From: Pseudomonadota bacterium
GTDB taxonomy: Bacteria > Pseudomonadota > Gammaproteobacteria > Xanthomonadales > Rhodanobacteraceae
NCBI GenBank assembly: GCA_021781345.1
Contig: JAJXWZ010000025.1
Span: 1 to 42,269, forward strand
Length of the DNA: 42,269 nucleotides
Reading direction: 5' to 3'
Below are positions 25,201 through 32,465 of the stretch, in pieces. The notes under the pieces are model-generated. The model saw only the letters and a program-made list of their open reading frames with translations. It ran no database searches and was not told the DNA's origin. Numbering within the stretch: position 1 is the stretch's first letter; each line of letters starts with the position of its first letter. A program made the position numbers and the translations under genes.

Positions 25201-26394
25201 TTGGACACCGCTCTGCCCGAACCGTCCGCCGACGAGGCCGCGCACGCCGCGCGGCTGGCGGACGAGATCCGCCGCGAGATCGCGGCGACCGGGCCGATCT
25301 CGTTCGCGCGCTTCATGGAGCGTTGCCTGTACACGCCCGGACTCGGCTACTACAGCGCCGGGCGCATGAAGTTCGGCGAGCACGGCGATTTCGTGACCGC
25401 GCCGGAACTGGGGAACCTGTTCGCGCGTTGCGTCGCGCGCGCCATGGCGCCGGCACTGCGCGCCTGCGGCACGGACGCGGCATGGTTCGAGCTGGGCGGC
25501 GGCAGCGGCGCGTTCGCGCGAGATTGCCTGCTGGAACTGCAGGCGCTCGATGCCCTGCCTCGCCACTACTGGCTGCTGGAACCCAGCGCTGACCTGCGCG
25601 AACGCCAGCGGACGTGCCTGCGCGAAGCCCTGCCCGCCGTACTGCTCTCGCGCTGCGTCTGGCTCGATCGTCCACCGGAACAGCCGTGGGCCGGGGTGCT
25701 GTTCGCCAACGAGGTCCTCGACGCCTTGCCGGTCACGCGCTTCACGGTACGGGACGGCGAAATCTTCGAGGAACACGTGGGCGTCAGCGGCAACGGCGCG
25801 TTCGTGCGCAGCGACCGCCCGGCCGACCCTCTGGTGGCGGGCGCTGTGCGGCACCTCGAACGGCAACTGGGGCGCGAGTTCGCCGACGGCTACCGCTCGG
25901 AGGTGCTGCCGCAATTGCCATGGTGGCTGGAGGCCGTCGCCGGTGAACAGACGCGCGGCGCGGCGCTGCTCTTCGACTACGGTTACCTGCGCCGCGAGTT
26001 CTACCTGCCCGGGCGCCGCGACGGCACACTACTGTGCCATTACCGCCACCGTGCGCACGCCGACCCGCTGATCCTGCCGGGCCTGCAGGACATCACCGCC
26101 TCGATCGACTTCAACGCCTTGGCCGAAGCAGGGATTGGCGCGGGATTCGAACCGGTGTTGTATACTTTCCAGTCCGATTTCCTGATCGCGGCCGGCCTGG
26201 ATGCCGTCTTTGCGACCGCCCGTGCGAACGCGGCCGGCGAGGCCGAACGCTACGCACTGGCCCAGCAGGTCAAGCGACTGACCCTGCCGGGCGAGATGGG
26301 CGAACGCTTCCAGGCCATGCTGTTCGTGCGCCAACTCGACCCGGACGGGGTCTTCACGCCCCTGCTGGCGGCCGATCGCAGCGCCCGCCTATAG
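25201..26394 (+). CDS. MidA/NDUFAF7-type SAM-dependent methyltransferase (COG1565)
   Basis: A 397-residue class I methyltransferase. Family signs: ISFARFMERCLYTPGLGYYS, the MKFGEHGDFVTAPELGNLFARC block, the SAM-binding WFELGGGSGAFARDCL, FANEVLDALPVTRF, and DYGYLRREFY. In eukaryotes the homologue NDUFAF7 dimethylates an arginine of a complex I subunit; the bacterial target is unknown. No ATG fits, so I use the TTG at 25201, which has GGGGAAA about 9 bases upstream and leaves a full-length N-terminus. It precedes the small-transporter/ACP/ketosynthase cluster by 139 bases on the same strand, so shared transcription is possible. Confidence 0.87.
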   Translation: MDTALPEPSADEAAHAARLADEIRREIAATGPISFARFMERCLYTPGLGYYSAGRMKFGEHGDFVTAPELGNLFARCVARAMAPALRACGTDAAWFELGGGSGAFARDCLLELQALDALPRHYWLLEPSADLRERQRTCLREALPAVLLSRCVWLDRPPEQPWAGVLFANEVLDALPVTRFTVRDGEIFEEHVGVSGNGAFVRSDRPADPLVAGAVRHLERQLGREFADGYRSEVLPQLPWWLEAVAGEQTRGAALLFDYGYLRREFYLPGRRDGTLLCHYRHRAHADPLILPGLQDITASIDFNALAEAGIGAGFEPVLYTFQSDFLIAAGLDAVFATARANAAGEAERYALAQQVKRLTLPGEMGERFQAMLFVRQLDPDGVFTPLLAADRSARL

Positions 26395-26533
26395 GGCTAC
26401 GAAACCTCCCTGAAAGGCGATCGGGGCATGCTGGAGCCTGGATTCGGCCCGCCGGTGGCAAATCGGCGACAATCCGGGCCTTGCCCGTCCGATCCACTCC
26501 ACTCCAGCGGCTCGCGTGCCGAACTGCCCGTCG

Positions 26534-26908
26534 ATGACCACCCTCTTCGTTACCTTCCTGCTGCTGCTTGGCTCGGTCACTTGCGACGTGACCGGGCAGG
26601 TCTGCTTCAAGCTCGGCATCGGCCACGAAACCGACGGCGGAGGACATTGGTCGCTGCTGCACAAGGTCCTGCACTCGCCGTGGGTCGCCCTGGGCATCGG
26701 CGTGTATGCGCTCGAATTCGTGCTGTGGTTCGCGGCGCTGTCGCGCACCCAGCTCAGCATCGCCTTCCCGTTCACCGCGCTCGGCTATGTCGGCGTGGTA
26801 CTGGCCAGCCGCTTCATCCTGAACGAGAGCATCTCGCTGCGCCGCTGGGTGGGGATCGGAACCATCGTGGTCGGGGTCGTAATGGTCACCGGACAACAAC
26901 TGGGCTGA
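26534..26908 (+). CDS. Small EamA/ArnE-like four-helix membrane protein (first of a pair)
   Basis: A 124-residue drug/metabolite-transporter-superfamily protein with four membrane helices: LFVTFLLLLGSVTCDVTGQV, VALGIGVYALEFVLWFAAL, LSIAFPFTALGYVGVVLAS and WVGIGTIVVGVVMVTGQ. The GQVCFKLG motif at the end of helix 1 recalls the GQ..xK of ArnE/ArnF and EmrE-like proteins, and FILNESIS before helix 4 recalls the E.i...r.iG pattern of EamA half-proteins. Single units of this size work as homo- or heterodimers. It begins the cluster; the hydrolase gene follows after 11 bases and a second EamA-like gene after that. A lipid-linked substrate is inferred only. An in-frame GTG at 26516 is a possible alternative start. 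Confidence 0.85.
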   Translation: MTTLFVTFLLLLGSVTCDVTGQVCFKLGIGHETDGGGHWSLLHKVLHSPWVALGIGVYALEFVLWFAALSRTQLSIAFPFTALGYVGVVLASRFILNESISLRRWVGIGTIVVGVVMVTGQQLG

Positions 26909-26919
26909 CAGGGGCGACG

Positions 26920-27795
26920 ATGACCCAATCCATGATCAAACAGGCGGACTTCCTGCTGCGCGGTGGGCGCGCGGGGGTCCTGCTCATCCATGGCCTGACC
27001 GGCACGCCCGCGGAAATGCGTTTCGTCGGCAAGGGCCTCAACCGCGCCGGCTTCACCGTCTACGGCATGCAGCTCGCCGGCCACTGCGGCAGCGAAGCCG
27101 ACCTGCTCAAGACCGGCTGGCGCGACTGGACGCGCAGCGTCAGCGAAGGCGCCGACCGCCTGCGCCGCGAAGTCGACCACCTGTTCGTCGCGGGCCTGTC
27201 GATGGGTTCGGTGCTGGCGCTCAACCTCGCGATCGAACGCCCGCAGTGGGTGGATGGCCTCGGCCTGTACGGCAGCACCTTCTTCTACGACGGCTGGACG
27301 ATCCCGCGCATGGCGCGGTTGTCGTTCATGCTGCCGCTGGTGTGCGGGCTGGGCCTGTTCAAGCGACGCCGCTTCATGGAAAGTTTCCCGTACGGCATCA
27401 AGGACGAGCGCGTGCGCATGCGCATCGCCGGCGCGATGCTGGACGGCCAGAGCGAAGCCGCCGGCCTGCCGGGCAACCCGTGGCCGTCGCTTGCGGAATT
27501 CCACAAGCTGGTCTGGCACGTGCGCCCGCGCCTGCAGGAAGTTCGCGCGCCGGCCCTGATCATGCATGCCGCGGACGACGACATCGCCAGCTTGCGCAAC
27601 GCGCGCGTGATCGAGCGCCGCATCAGCGGCCCGACCGAAACGGTGCTGCTCAACGACAGCTACCACATGATCACGGTCGACGGCGAACGCGACAAGGTGA
27701 TCTCGCGCAGCGCGGACTTCTTCACCCGCATCCTCAGCGCCAGCCCCATGCGCACCTCCCGGGTGCGGCTGGCCGCGACGCCCTCGGCGGCATGA
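26920..27795 (+). CDS. Alpha/beta hydrolase (Est30/COG1647-like carboxylesterase or thioesterase)
   Basis: A 291-residue cytoplasmic serine hydrolase. Oxyanion-side motif LIHGLTGTPAEM, nucleophile elbow GLSMG (Ser94), acid in the HAADDD segment (Asp219-221) and catalytic His249 (SYHMI) make a complete triad. A lid-like hydrophobic segment (LSFMLPLVCGLGLFKRRRF, about 130-150) lies between, suggesting a lipid or acyl substrate. The gene sits between two small EamA-like membrane-protein genes and overlaps the second by four bases (ATGA at 27792-27795). With the ACP and ketosynthase next door, an acyl-ACP thioesterase or acyl-transferring role is plausible; a general carboxylesterase is the conservative reading. 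Confidence 0.85.
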   Translation: MTQSMIKQADFLLRGGRAGVLLIHGLTGTPAEMRFVGKGLNRAGFTVYGMQLAGHCGSEADLLKTGWRDWTRSVSEGADRLRREVDHLFVAGLSMGSVLALNLAIERPQWVDGLGLYGSTFFYDGWTIPRMARLSFMLPLVCGLGLFKRRRFMESFPYGIKDERVRMRIAGAMLDGQSEAAGLPGNPWPSLAEFHKLVWHVRPRLQEVRAPALIMHAADDDIASLRNARVIERRISGPTETVLLNDSYHMITVDGERDKVISRSADFFTRILSASPMRTSRVRLAATPSAA

Positions 27796-28229
27796 CCTGG
27801 CCTGCCTCGCGCCGGGCAGGGTCGCCCCTGCTGCTGGCATGGCTGGCGTTGCTCGTGATCGAGACACTGGGCCAGGTCTCGCTGAAGATCGCGGGCATGC
27901 ATGTCGGCATCTTCGAACTGAACCGGTCGTCCCTGCTCGCCGCGGCATCCACGCCCTGGCTGTGGCTGGGCCTGGCCTGCTACGTCAGCCAGTTCGCCGT
28001 ATGGATGAAAATCCTGGAGACATCCAGGCTGTCCAGCGCGTTCTCCACCAGCGCCATCGTGTTCGTCGCGATCATGGCCGCCTCGTGGGCGGTGTTCGGC
28101 GACCCGATGGACTGGGAGAAGATTATCGGCTCGGCCATCATCGTCGCTGGTATCCTGTTGCTGGGCGATGATGCGCAGCAAACCCCGCATGCGCCCGCGG
28201 GCAACGACGCCGAAGGGAACCAGTCATGA
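27792..28229 (+). CDS. Small EamA/ArnF-like four-helix membrane protein (second of a pair)
   Basis: A 145-residue protein with four predicted helices: LLLAWLALLVIETLGQVSLK, WLWLGLACYVSQFAVWMKIL, SAFSTSAIVFVAIMAASWAV and IIGSAIIVAGILLLG. Like the first unit it carries GQVsLK at the end of helix 1, and a FGDPMDWEKIIG segment before helix 4. It is longer at both ends, with a cytoplasmic-type tail rich in Gln, Pro and Asn. Start and stop overlap both neighbours by four bases (ATGA), so stoichiometric coupling with the hydrolase and the ACP is likely. Paired with the first unit it could form an ArnE/ArnF-like heterodimeric flippase. Confidence 0.85.
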   Translation: MTWPASRRAGSPLLLAWLALLVIETLGQVSLKIAGMHVGIFELNRSSLLAAASTPWLWLGLACYVSQFAVWMKILETSRLSSAFSTSAIVFVAIMAASWAVFGDPMDWEKIIGSAIIVAGILLLGDDAQQTPHAPAGNDAEGNQS

Positions 28230-28528
28230 GCGACGACGTACAAAAAGCGGTCTTTTCGATCATCGCCAAGGAAGCCGGCATCGACGAGGACAAGGTCACG
28301 CTGGATTCGACCCTCAAGGACCTGGAAATCCCGTCGCTGGACGCGATCCAGATCATTTTCGAGATCGAGGACCACTTCAAGATCCAGATGCCCGACCGCG
28401 ATCCCAATTTCGACACCGAATCGGTGAAGGGCCTGGTCGAGACCGTCGAGAAGCTGCTGGCCGACAAGGCCGCCAATCCCCCGGCAACGACCGATTCGAC
28501 GCCGCCGACGAATCCGCCGTCCGCCTGA
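28226..28528 (+). CDS. Stand-alone acyl carrier protein
   Basis: A 100-residue phosphopantetheine carrier protein. The acidic four-helix ACP fold is recognisable (VQKAVFSIIAKEAGIDEDKVTLDSTLKDL, then IIFEIEDHFKIQMPD). The attachment serine is Ser37 in EIPSLDAIQ; the usual Asp-Ser-Leu is changed to Pro-Ser-Leu, so this is not the housekeeping AcpP. A disordered tail (NPPATTDSTPPTNPPSA) follows. The ATG overlaps the stop of the second EamA-like gene, and GAAGGGAACC is a good ribosome-binding site. The ketosynthase gene begins 12 bases downstream, like the rhizobial NodF/NodE pair, suggesting a dedicated acyl product. Confidence 0.9.
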   Translation: MSDDVQKAVFSIIAKEAGIDEDKVTLDSTLKDLEIPSLDAIQIIFEIEDHFKIQMPDRDPNFDTESVKGLVETVEKLLADKAANPPATTDSTPPTNPPSA

Positions 28529-28540
28529 CACCGCTGCCCG

Positions 28541-29758
28541 ATGAACCGTCGTGTCGTCATCACCGGCGTCGGCGCCATCTGCGCGCTGGGCGGAAACGCA
28601 CGGGCAACCTGGGCCGGCATGCGCGAGGGACGCAGTGCGATCGCGCCGCTGGCGGGCTTCGAAGACCAGGACATGCGGGCCAAGGTCGCCGCGCAGGTGC
28701 GCGATTTCGACCCCGTCGCGCATTTCGATGCGAAGAAGCTGATCCTGCTCGACCGCGTTTCGCAGTTCGCGCTGGTCGCCGCGCGCGAAGCGGTCGCCCA
28801 GTCTGGCCTCGATTTCACGCAAGCCGACCTCCGCCAGCGCAGTGCCTGCGTGGTCGGCACCGGCACCGGAGGCGAGGTCACCAACGACGAATGTTCCAGA
28901 CGCCTCTACGGCGAAGGCAACCCGCGCCTGCATCCCTTGTCGATCGTGCGCCGCATGATGAGCGCACCGGCGTCGCAGGTGTCGATCGAATTCGGCATCA
29001 CCGGCCCGAGTTTCGCGGTGTCCAGCGCCTGCGCGTCCTCGAACCATGCCTTCGCCCAGGCGTTCTCGCTGGTGCGCGCGGGGGTCGCCGACGTCGCGCT
29101 GGCGGGCGGCACCGAGGCCTGCCTGACGCTCGGCGTGCTGCGTGCGTGGGAAGCCATGCGCGTGCTGTCCGACGACACCTGCCGCCCCTTCTGCAAGCAA
29201 CGGCGCGGACTGGTACTGGGCGAGGGCGCGGGCATGCTGGTGCTGGAAGACTTCGACCATGCCCGCGAACGCGGCGCCGAGATCCTCGCCGAGTTCGCGG
29301 GCGCCGGCATGAGCGCCGACGCCGGTGACATCGTCCTGCCCTCCGATGTCGGCGCGGCACGGGCGATCGGCGCGGCACTGAAGGACGCGCAGCTCGAACC
29401 TGCCGACGTCGACTACATCAACGCGCACGGCACCGCGACACCCGCGAACGATCCCACCGAAACGCGCGCGATCCACGCGGCGCTCGGCGAACACGCCAGG
29501 CACGTCGCGGTCTCGTCCACCAAATCCGTGCACGGCCACGCCCTCGGCGCCGCCGGCGCGCTGGAAGTCGTCGCCGCGCTTGGGGCCCTGCGCGAGAGCG
29601 TGGTCCCACCGACCGCGAATTTCCTCGACCCCGATCCCGAGTGCGACCTCGACTACGTGCCGAACACCGCGCGCGAGATGCCGGTGCGTGCGGTACTGTC
29701 CAACGCCTTCGCGTTCGGCGGGCTCAACGCCGTGGTGGCGTTGAAGCGCGCACCTTAG
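28541..29758 (+). CDS. NodE/FabF-like beta-ketoacyl-ACP synthase
   Basis: A 405-residue thiolase-fold condensing enzyme. The Cys-His-His triad is complete: Cys164 (SSACASS), His296 (NAHGTATPAND) and His331 (TKSVHGHALGA), with the conserved Lys328. It should therefore extend an acyl chain with malonyl-ACP. It resembles FabF (KAS II) and NodE-type synthases. It sits directly after a non-standard ACP, not beside acpP, fabD or fabG, so it is probably not the housekeeping FabF. No ketoreductase, dehydratase or thioester reductase is in the cluster, so reductive steps would be borrowed from the general fatty acid pathway. The gene ends the cluster, convergent with cysK. Confidence 0.9.
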   Translation: MNRRVVITGVGAICALGGNARATWAGMREGRSAIAPLAGFEDQDMRAKVAAQVRDFDPVAHFDAKKLILLDRVSQFALVAAREAVAQSGLDFTQADLRQRSACVVGTGTGGEVTNDECSRRLYGEGNPRLHPLSIVRRMMSAPASQVSIEFGITGPSFAVSSACASSNHAFAQAFSLVRAGVADVALAGGTEACLTLGVLRAWEAMRVLSDDTCRPFCKQRRGLVLGEGAGMLVLEDFDHARERGAEILAEFAGAGMSADAGDIVLPSDVGAARAIGAALKDAQLEPADVDYINAHGTATPANDPTETRAIHAALGEHARHVAVSSTKSVHGHALGAAGALEVVAALGALRESVVPPTANFLDPDPECDLDYVPNTAREMPVRAVLSNAFAFGGLNAVVALKRAP

Positions 29759-29791
29759 TGCTTCATCCCTGTGCGGCCGGCATGACGAACG

Positions 29792-30748
29792 TTATTGCTG
29801 CGCCAGCCAGTCGTCGTCGGAACCCTCGTTGACGCCCTCGAACAGGAAGGTCGACAGGTAGCGCTCGCCGGTATCCGGCAGCATCGCCAGCAGCACCGAG
29901 CCTTGCGGCGCGCGCCTGGCGACTTCCAGCGCCGCCGCGACGGTCGCGCCGCAGGACAGCCCGCAGAAGATGCCTTCCTCGCTGGCCAGCCGGCGGGCGG
30001 TGTCGCGCGCGAGCACTTCGTCGACCGGGACGATCTCGTCGGCGATTGTGCGGCTGAGCACCTTGGGCAGGAAATCCGGGGTCCAGCCCTGAATCTTGTG
30101 CGGATGCCATTCGCCACCGGCCAGCAGCGACGCGTTGGCCGGTTCGGTCGCGATCACCTTGATGCCGGGCCTGGCCAGCTTGAGCACCTCGCCGGCGCCG
30201 GTGAGCGTGCCGCCGGTACCCCAGCCACTGACGAAATAGTCCAGCCGCTTGCCCGCGAAGTCACGCAGGATTTCCGGACCGGTGGTGTTGCGGTGGTAAG
30301 CCGGGTTGGCTTCGTTCTCGAACTGCCGCGCGAGGAACCAGCCGTGCTTTTCCGCGAGCTCCTCGGCCTTGCGTACCATCCCGGTGCCACGCTCGGCGGC
30401 GGGCGTCAGGATGACCTTGGCGCCATAAGCGCGCATCAGCTTGCGGCGTTCTATTGAGAACGAATCCGACATCACCGCCACGAACGGATACCCGCGCGCC
30501 GCGCACACCATCGCAAGCGCCACGCCGGTATTGCCGGACGTCGCCTCGATCACGGTCTGGCCGGGTTTCAAGGTGCCGCGCTGTTCCGCGTCGAGGATGA
30601 CCGCGAGCGCCAGGCGATCCTTGACCGAACCGCCGGGATTGAACGATTCGACCTTGGCGTACAGCGTCACGTGTGCCGGCGCGATGCGATGCAGCTTGAC
30701 GATCGGCGTGCCGCCGATGGTATCGAGGATGCTTTCGTGCAATGACAT
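29792..30748 (-). CDS. cysK: Cysteine synthase (O-acetylserine sulfhydrylase)
   Basis: A 318-residue PLP enzyme making cysteine from O-acetylserine and sulfide. The ATG at 30748 has AAGGAG 6 bases upstream. PLP Lys43 lies in NPGGSVKDR; the phosphate and substrate loops are EATSGNTG and GWGTGGTLTGAGEVL. FCGLSCGATVAAAL near the C-terminus contacts the pyridine ring. The short QGWTPDFLPKVL segment is typical of CysK/CysM enzymes, so a CysM-like preference cannot be ruled out. It stands alone on the minus strand, with a 313-base upstream region that carries a tandem GACGTC palindrome. Confidence 0.92.
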   Translation of the reverse strand: MSLHESILDTIGGTPIVKLHRIAPAHVTLYAKVESFNPGGSVKDRLALAVILDAEQRGTLKPGQTVIEATSGNTGVALAMVCAARGYPFVAVMSDSFSIERRKLMRAYGAKVILTPAAERGTGMVRKAEELAEKHGWFLARQFENEANPAYHRNTTGPEILRDFAGKRLDYFVSGWGTGGTLTGAGEVLKLARPGIKVIATEPANASLLAGGEWHPHKIQGWTPDFLPKVLSRTIADEIVPVDEVLARDTARRLASEEGIFCGLSCGATVAAALEVARRAPQGSVLLAMLPDTGERYLSTFLFEGVNEGSDDDWLAQQ

Positions 30749-30914
30749 GGCGAACTCCTTGACGGTCCGGAGAGCATACGCCGATCGCGCTGCGCGGGTT
30801 GCAGCGCAGGAGATGGGGGGCGACGATGCGGCGGTAACGGCAGCCGGGACGGGGACCGTCCCGTCCCGACAGCGCATCATGACACGGTTCTCGCCTTGCG
30901 TCATATGTGAATAC

Positions 30915-30930
30915 GGACGTCTGGACGTCC
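30915..30930. promoter_or_regulatory. Tandem GACGTC palindrome (MetJ-box-like) upstream of cysK
   Basis: GGACGTCT followed directly by GGACGTCC forms two adjacent 8-mers resembling the MetJ half-operator AGACGTCT (7/8 and 6/8). The whole 16-mer is also nearly palindromic. It lies about 170 bases upstream of the cysK start, in the 313-base gap (30749-31061) that otherwise holds no gene or clear promoter. Regulation by MetJ or another sulfur regulator is speculative. Confidence 0.4.
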
Positions 30931-31061
30931 ATACGCTGACATGCGTGGCGGGATCGGCCCACACGCGGGCATCCGTTGGCATTCGTCGGCGGCAGACGCG
31001 ATGCAGGCCCTTGCTGCAGCGTCCCTCCAACGGCGCCCGCGCTTGCAGGCCGCCGCGCGGC

Positions 31062-32444
31062 CTATCCCGCGCGTGCGAGTTCGGCGGCCACCTGGCGTGC
31101 AGCGTCGAGCGTCCGCGCCACGTCCGCGAGGGTGTGCGCGGTCGAGACGAACAGGTTCTCGTAGGCGCCCGGATGGAACAGCACGCCCCTGCCGAGCATG
31201 CCTTGCCACCACTTGCGGAACATCGCCTGGTCGGCATGGCGCTCGGCATCGCGGTAATTGTGGATGGCTTCGCGCGTGAACCACACCTGCATCAGCGGCC
31301 CGAGGCCGACCACGCGGGCGGGCAGGCCCGCGTCGCGCAGGACCTCGTCCAGCCCCAGCCGCAATTCATCGGAAACCGCATCCAGCTGCGCGAACAGGCC
31401 AGGGGTCGCCAGTTCGTCCAGAGCCGCATTGGCCGCCGCGATCGCGATGCCGTTGGCGCTGTAGGTGCCCGCCATCGACACCGTGCCGTCGGCGACCAGC
31501 GCCATGATGTCGGCGCGGCCGCCGCAGGCCGCTACCGGGAACCCGCCGCCGAGCCCCTTGGCGAACACCGACAGGTCGGGCGTCACGCCGAGACGTGCCT
31601 GCGCGCCTCCGAGTCCCAGCCGGAAGCCGGTGATGACCTCGTCGAACAGCAGCACGATGCCATGGCGCGTCGTCAGTTCGCGCATCGTTTCAAGGTAGCC
31701 GGGCCTGGGCAGGATGCAGCCGGTGTTGCACATCACCGGCTCGGTGAGCACGGCGGCGATGTGGTCGCCTTCGCGCGCGATCGTGTCGGCCAGCGCGTCG
31801 GCATCGTTCCACGGCAGGATGATCAGGTTGTCTTCCACGCCGCGTGGCAGGCCGGGGCCCTGCGGCACCGGGACTGGACGGTCGTCGGGGCCGGCCTTGG
31901 CGATGTCCGGGTGCTTGCTCCAGTACACCTGGTCCGAGAAGCCGTGGTACATGCCCTCGAAGCGGATGATCTTCGGGCGGCCCGTGAAGGCACGCGCCAG
32001 GCGCGTCGCGTAGAGCACCGCCTCGGTGCCGGTATTGCACAGGCGGACCTGCTCGACGCTCGGCACGGCGGCGATGATCTTTTCGGCCAGGCGCGCCTCG
32101 TCGGCGGTCGGCAGCGCGAAGACGGTACCGCGCTGCTGGATGAAATCCACCACGGCCTGGGTCACGCGCGGCGGCCGGTGCCCGAGCAGCATGGGTCCCA
32201 GGCCCAGCAGGTAATCGATGTATTCGTTGCCGTCCACGTCGGTGAGGCGCGAACCCTTGCCATCCTTCACGAACAACGGGTACGGCGACCAGCCCGCCCA
32301 GGTGGCGCGCGCGGTACTGTTGACGCCGCCCGGGATCGAGCGGCACGCGGCATCGAACAAGCGCGCGCTGCCCGCCGTGTCGAGCCCGGCCACCAGCTGC
32401 GCGGCGCCGGAAGTGGAAGCCTCAGCGGCTTTCGCTGCACTCAT
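31062..32444 (-). CDS. Class III PLP aminotransferase, glutamate-1-semialdehyde aminomutase-like
   Basis: A 460-residue fold-type I aminotransferase. The PLP Lys296 is in SVFAKGLGGGFPVAACGG, and FDEVITGFRLG supplies the conserved Asp. The N-terminal SIPGGVNSTARATWAG and LLGLGPMLLGH match the GSA-aminomutase group. It is not the housekeeping HemL by several marks: KGLGGGFPVA replaces KVIGGGLPVGA, and TEPVMCNTGCILPRPGYL replaces the HemL VEPVAGN segment. It is also about 30 residues longer. The start ATG has AAGGACACC upstream. It lies 21 bases after the MtnX-like phosphatase gene, so they form an operon. Its amino acceptor is unknown. Confidence 0.85.
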   Translation of the reverse strand: MSAAKAAEASTSGAAQLVAGLDTAGSARLFDAACRSIPGGVNSTARATWAGWSPYPLFVKDGKGSRLTDVDGNEYIDYLLGLGPMLLGHRPPRVTQAVVDFIQQRGTVFALPTADEARLAEKIIAAVPSVEQVRLCNTGTEAVLYATRLARAFTGRPKIIRFEGMYHGFSDQVYWSKHPDIAKAGPDDRPVPVPQGPGLPRGVEDNLIILPWNDADALADTIAREGDHIAAVLTEPVMCNTGCILPRPGYLETMRELTTRHGIVLLFDEVITGFRLGLGGAQARLGVTPDLSVFAKGLGGGFPVAACGGRADIMALVADGTVSMAGTYSANGIAIAAANAALDELATPGLFAQLDAVSDELRLGLDEVLRDAGLPARVVGLGPLMQVWFTREAIHNYRDAERHADQAMFRKWWQGMLGRGVLFHPGAYENLFVSTAHTLADVARTLDAARQVAAELARAG

Positions 32445-32465
32445 GGAGGTGTCCTTGCGAATATT

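Noticed and set aside
31062-32444. Naming the class III aminotransferase hemL
   Set aside because: The PLP-lysine and acceptor-loop motifs differ from canonical glutamate-1-semialdehyde aminomutase, and it is coupled to an MtnX-like phosphatase.
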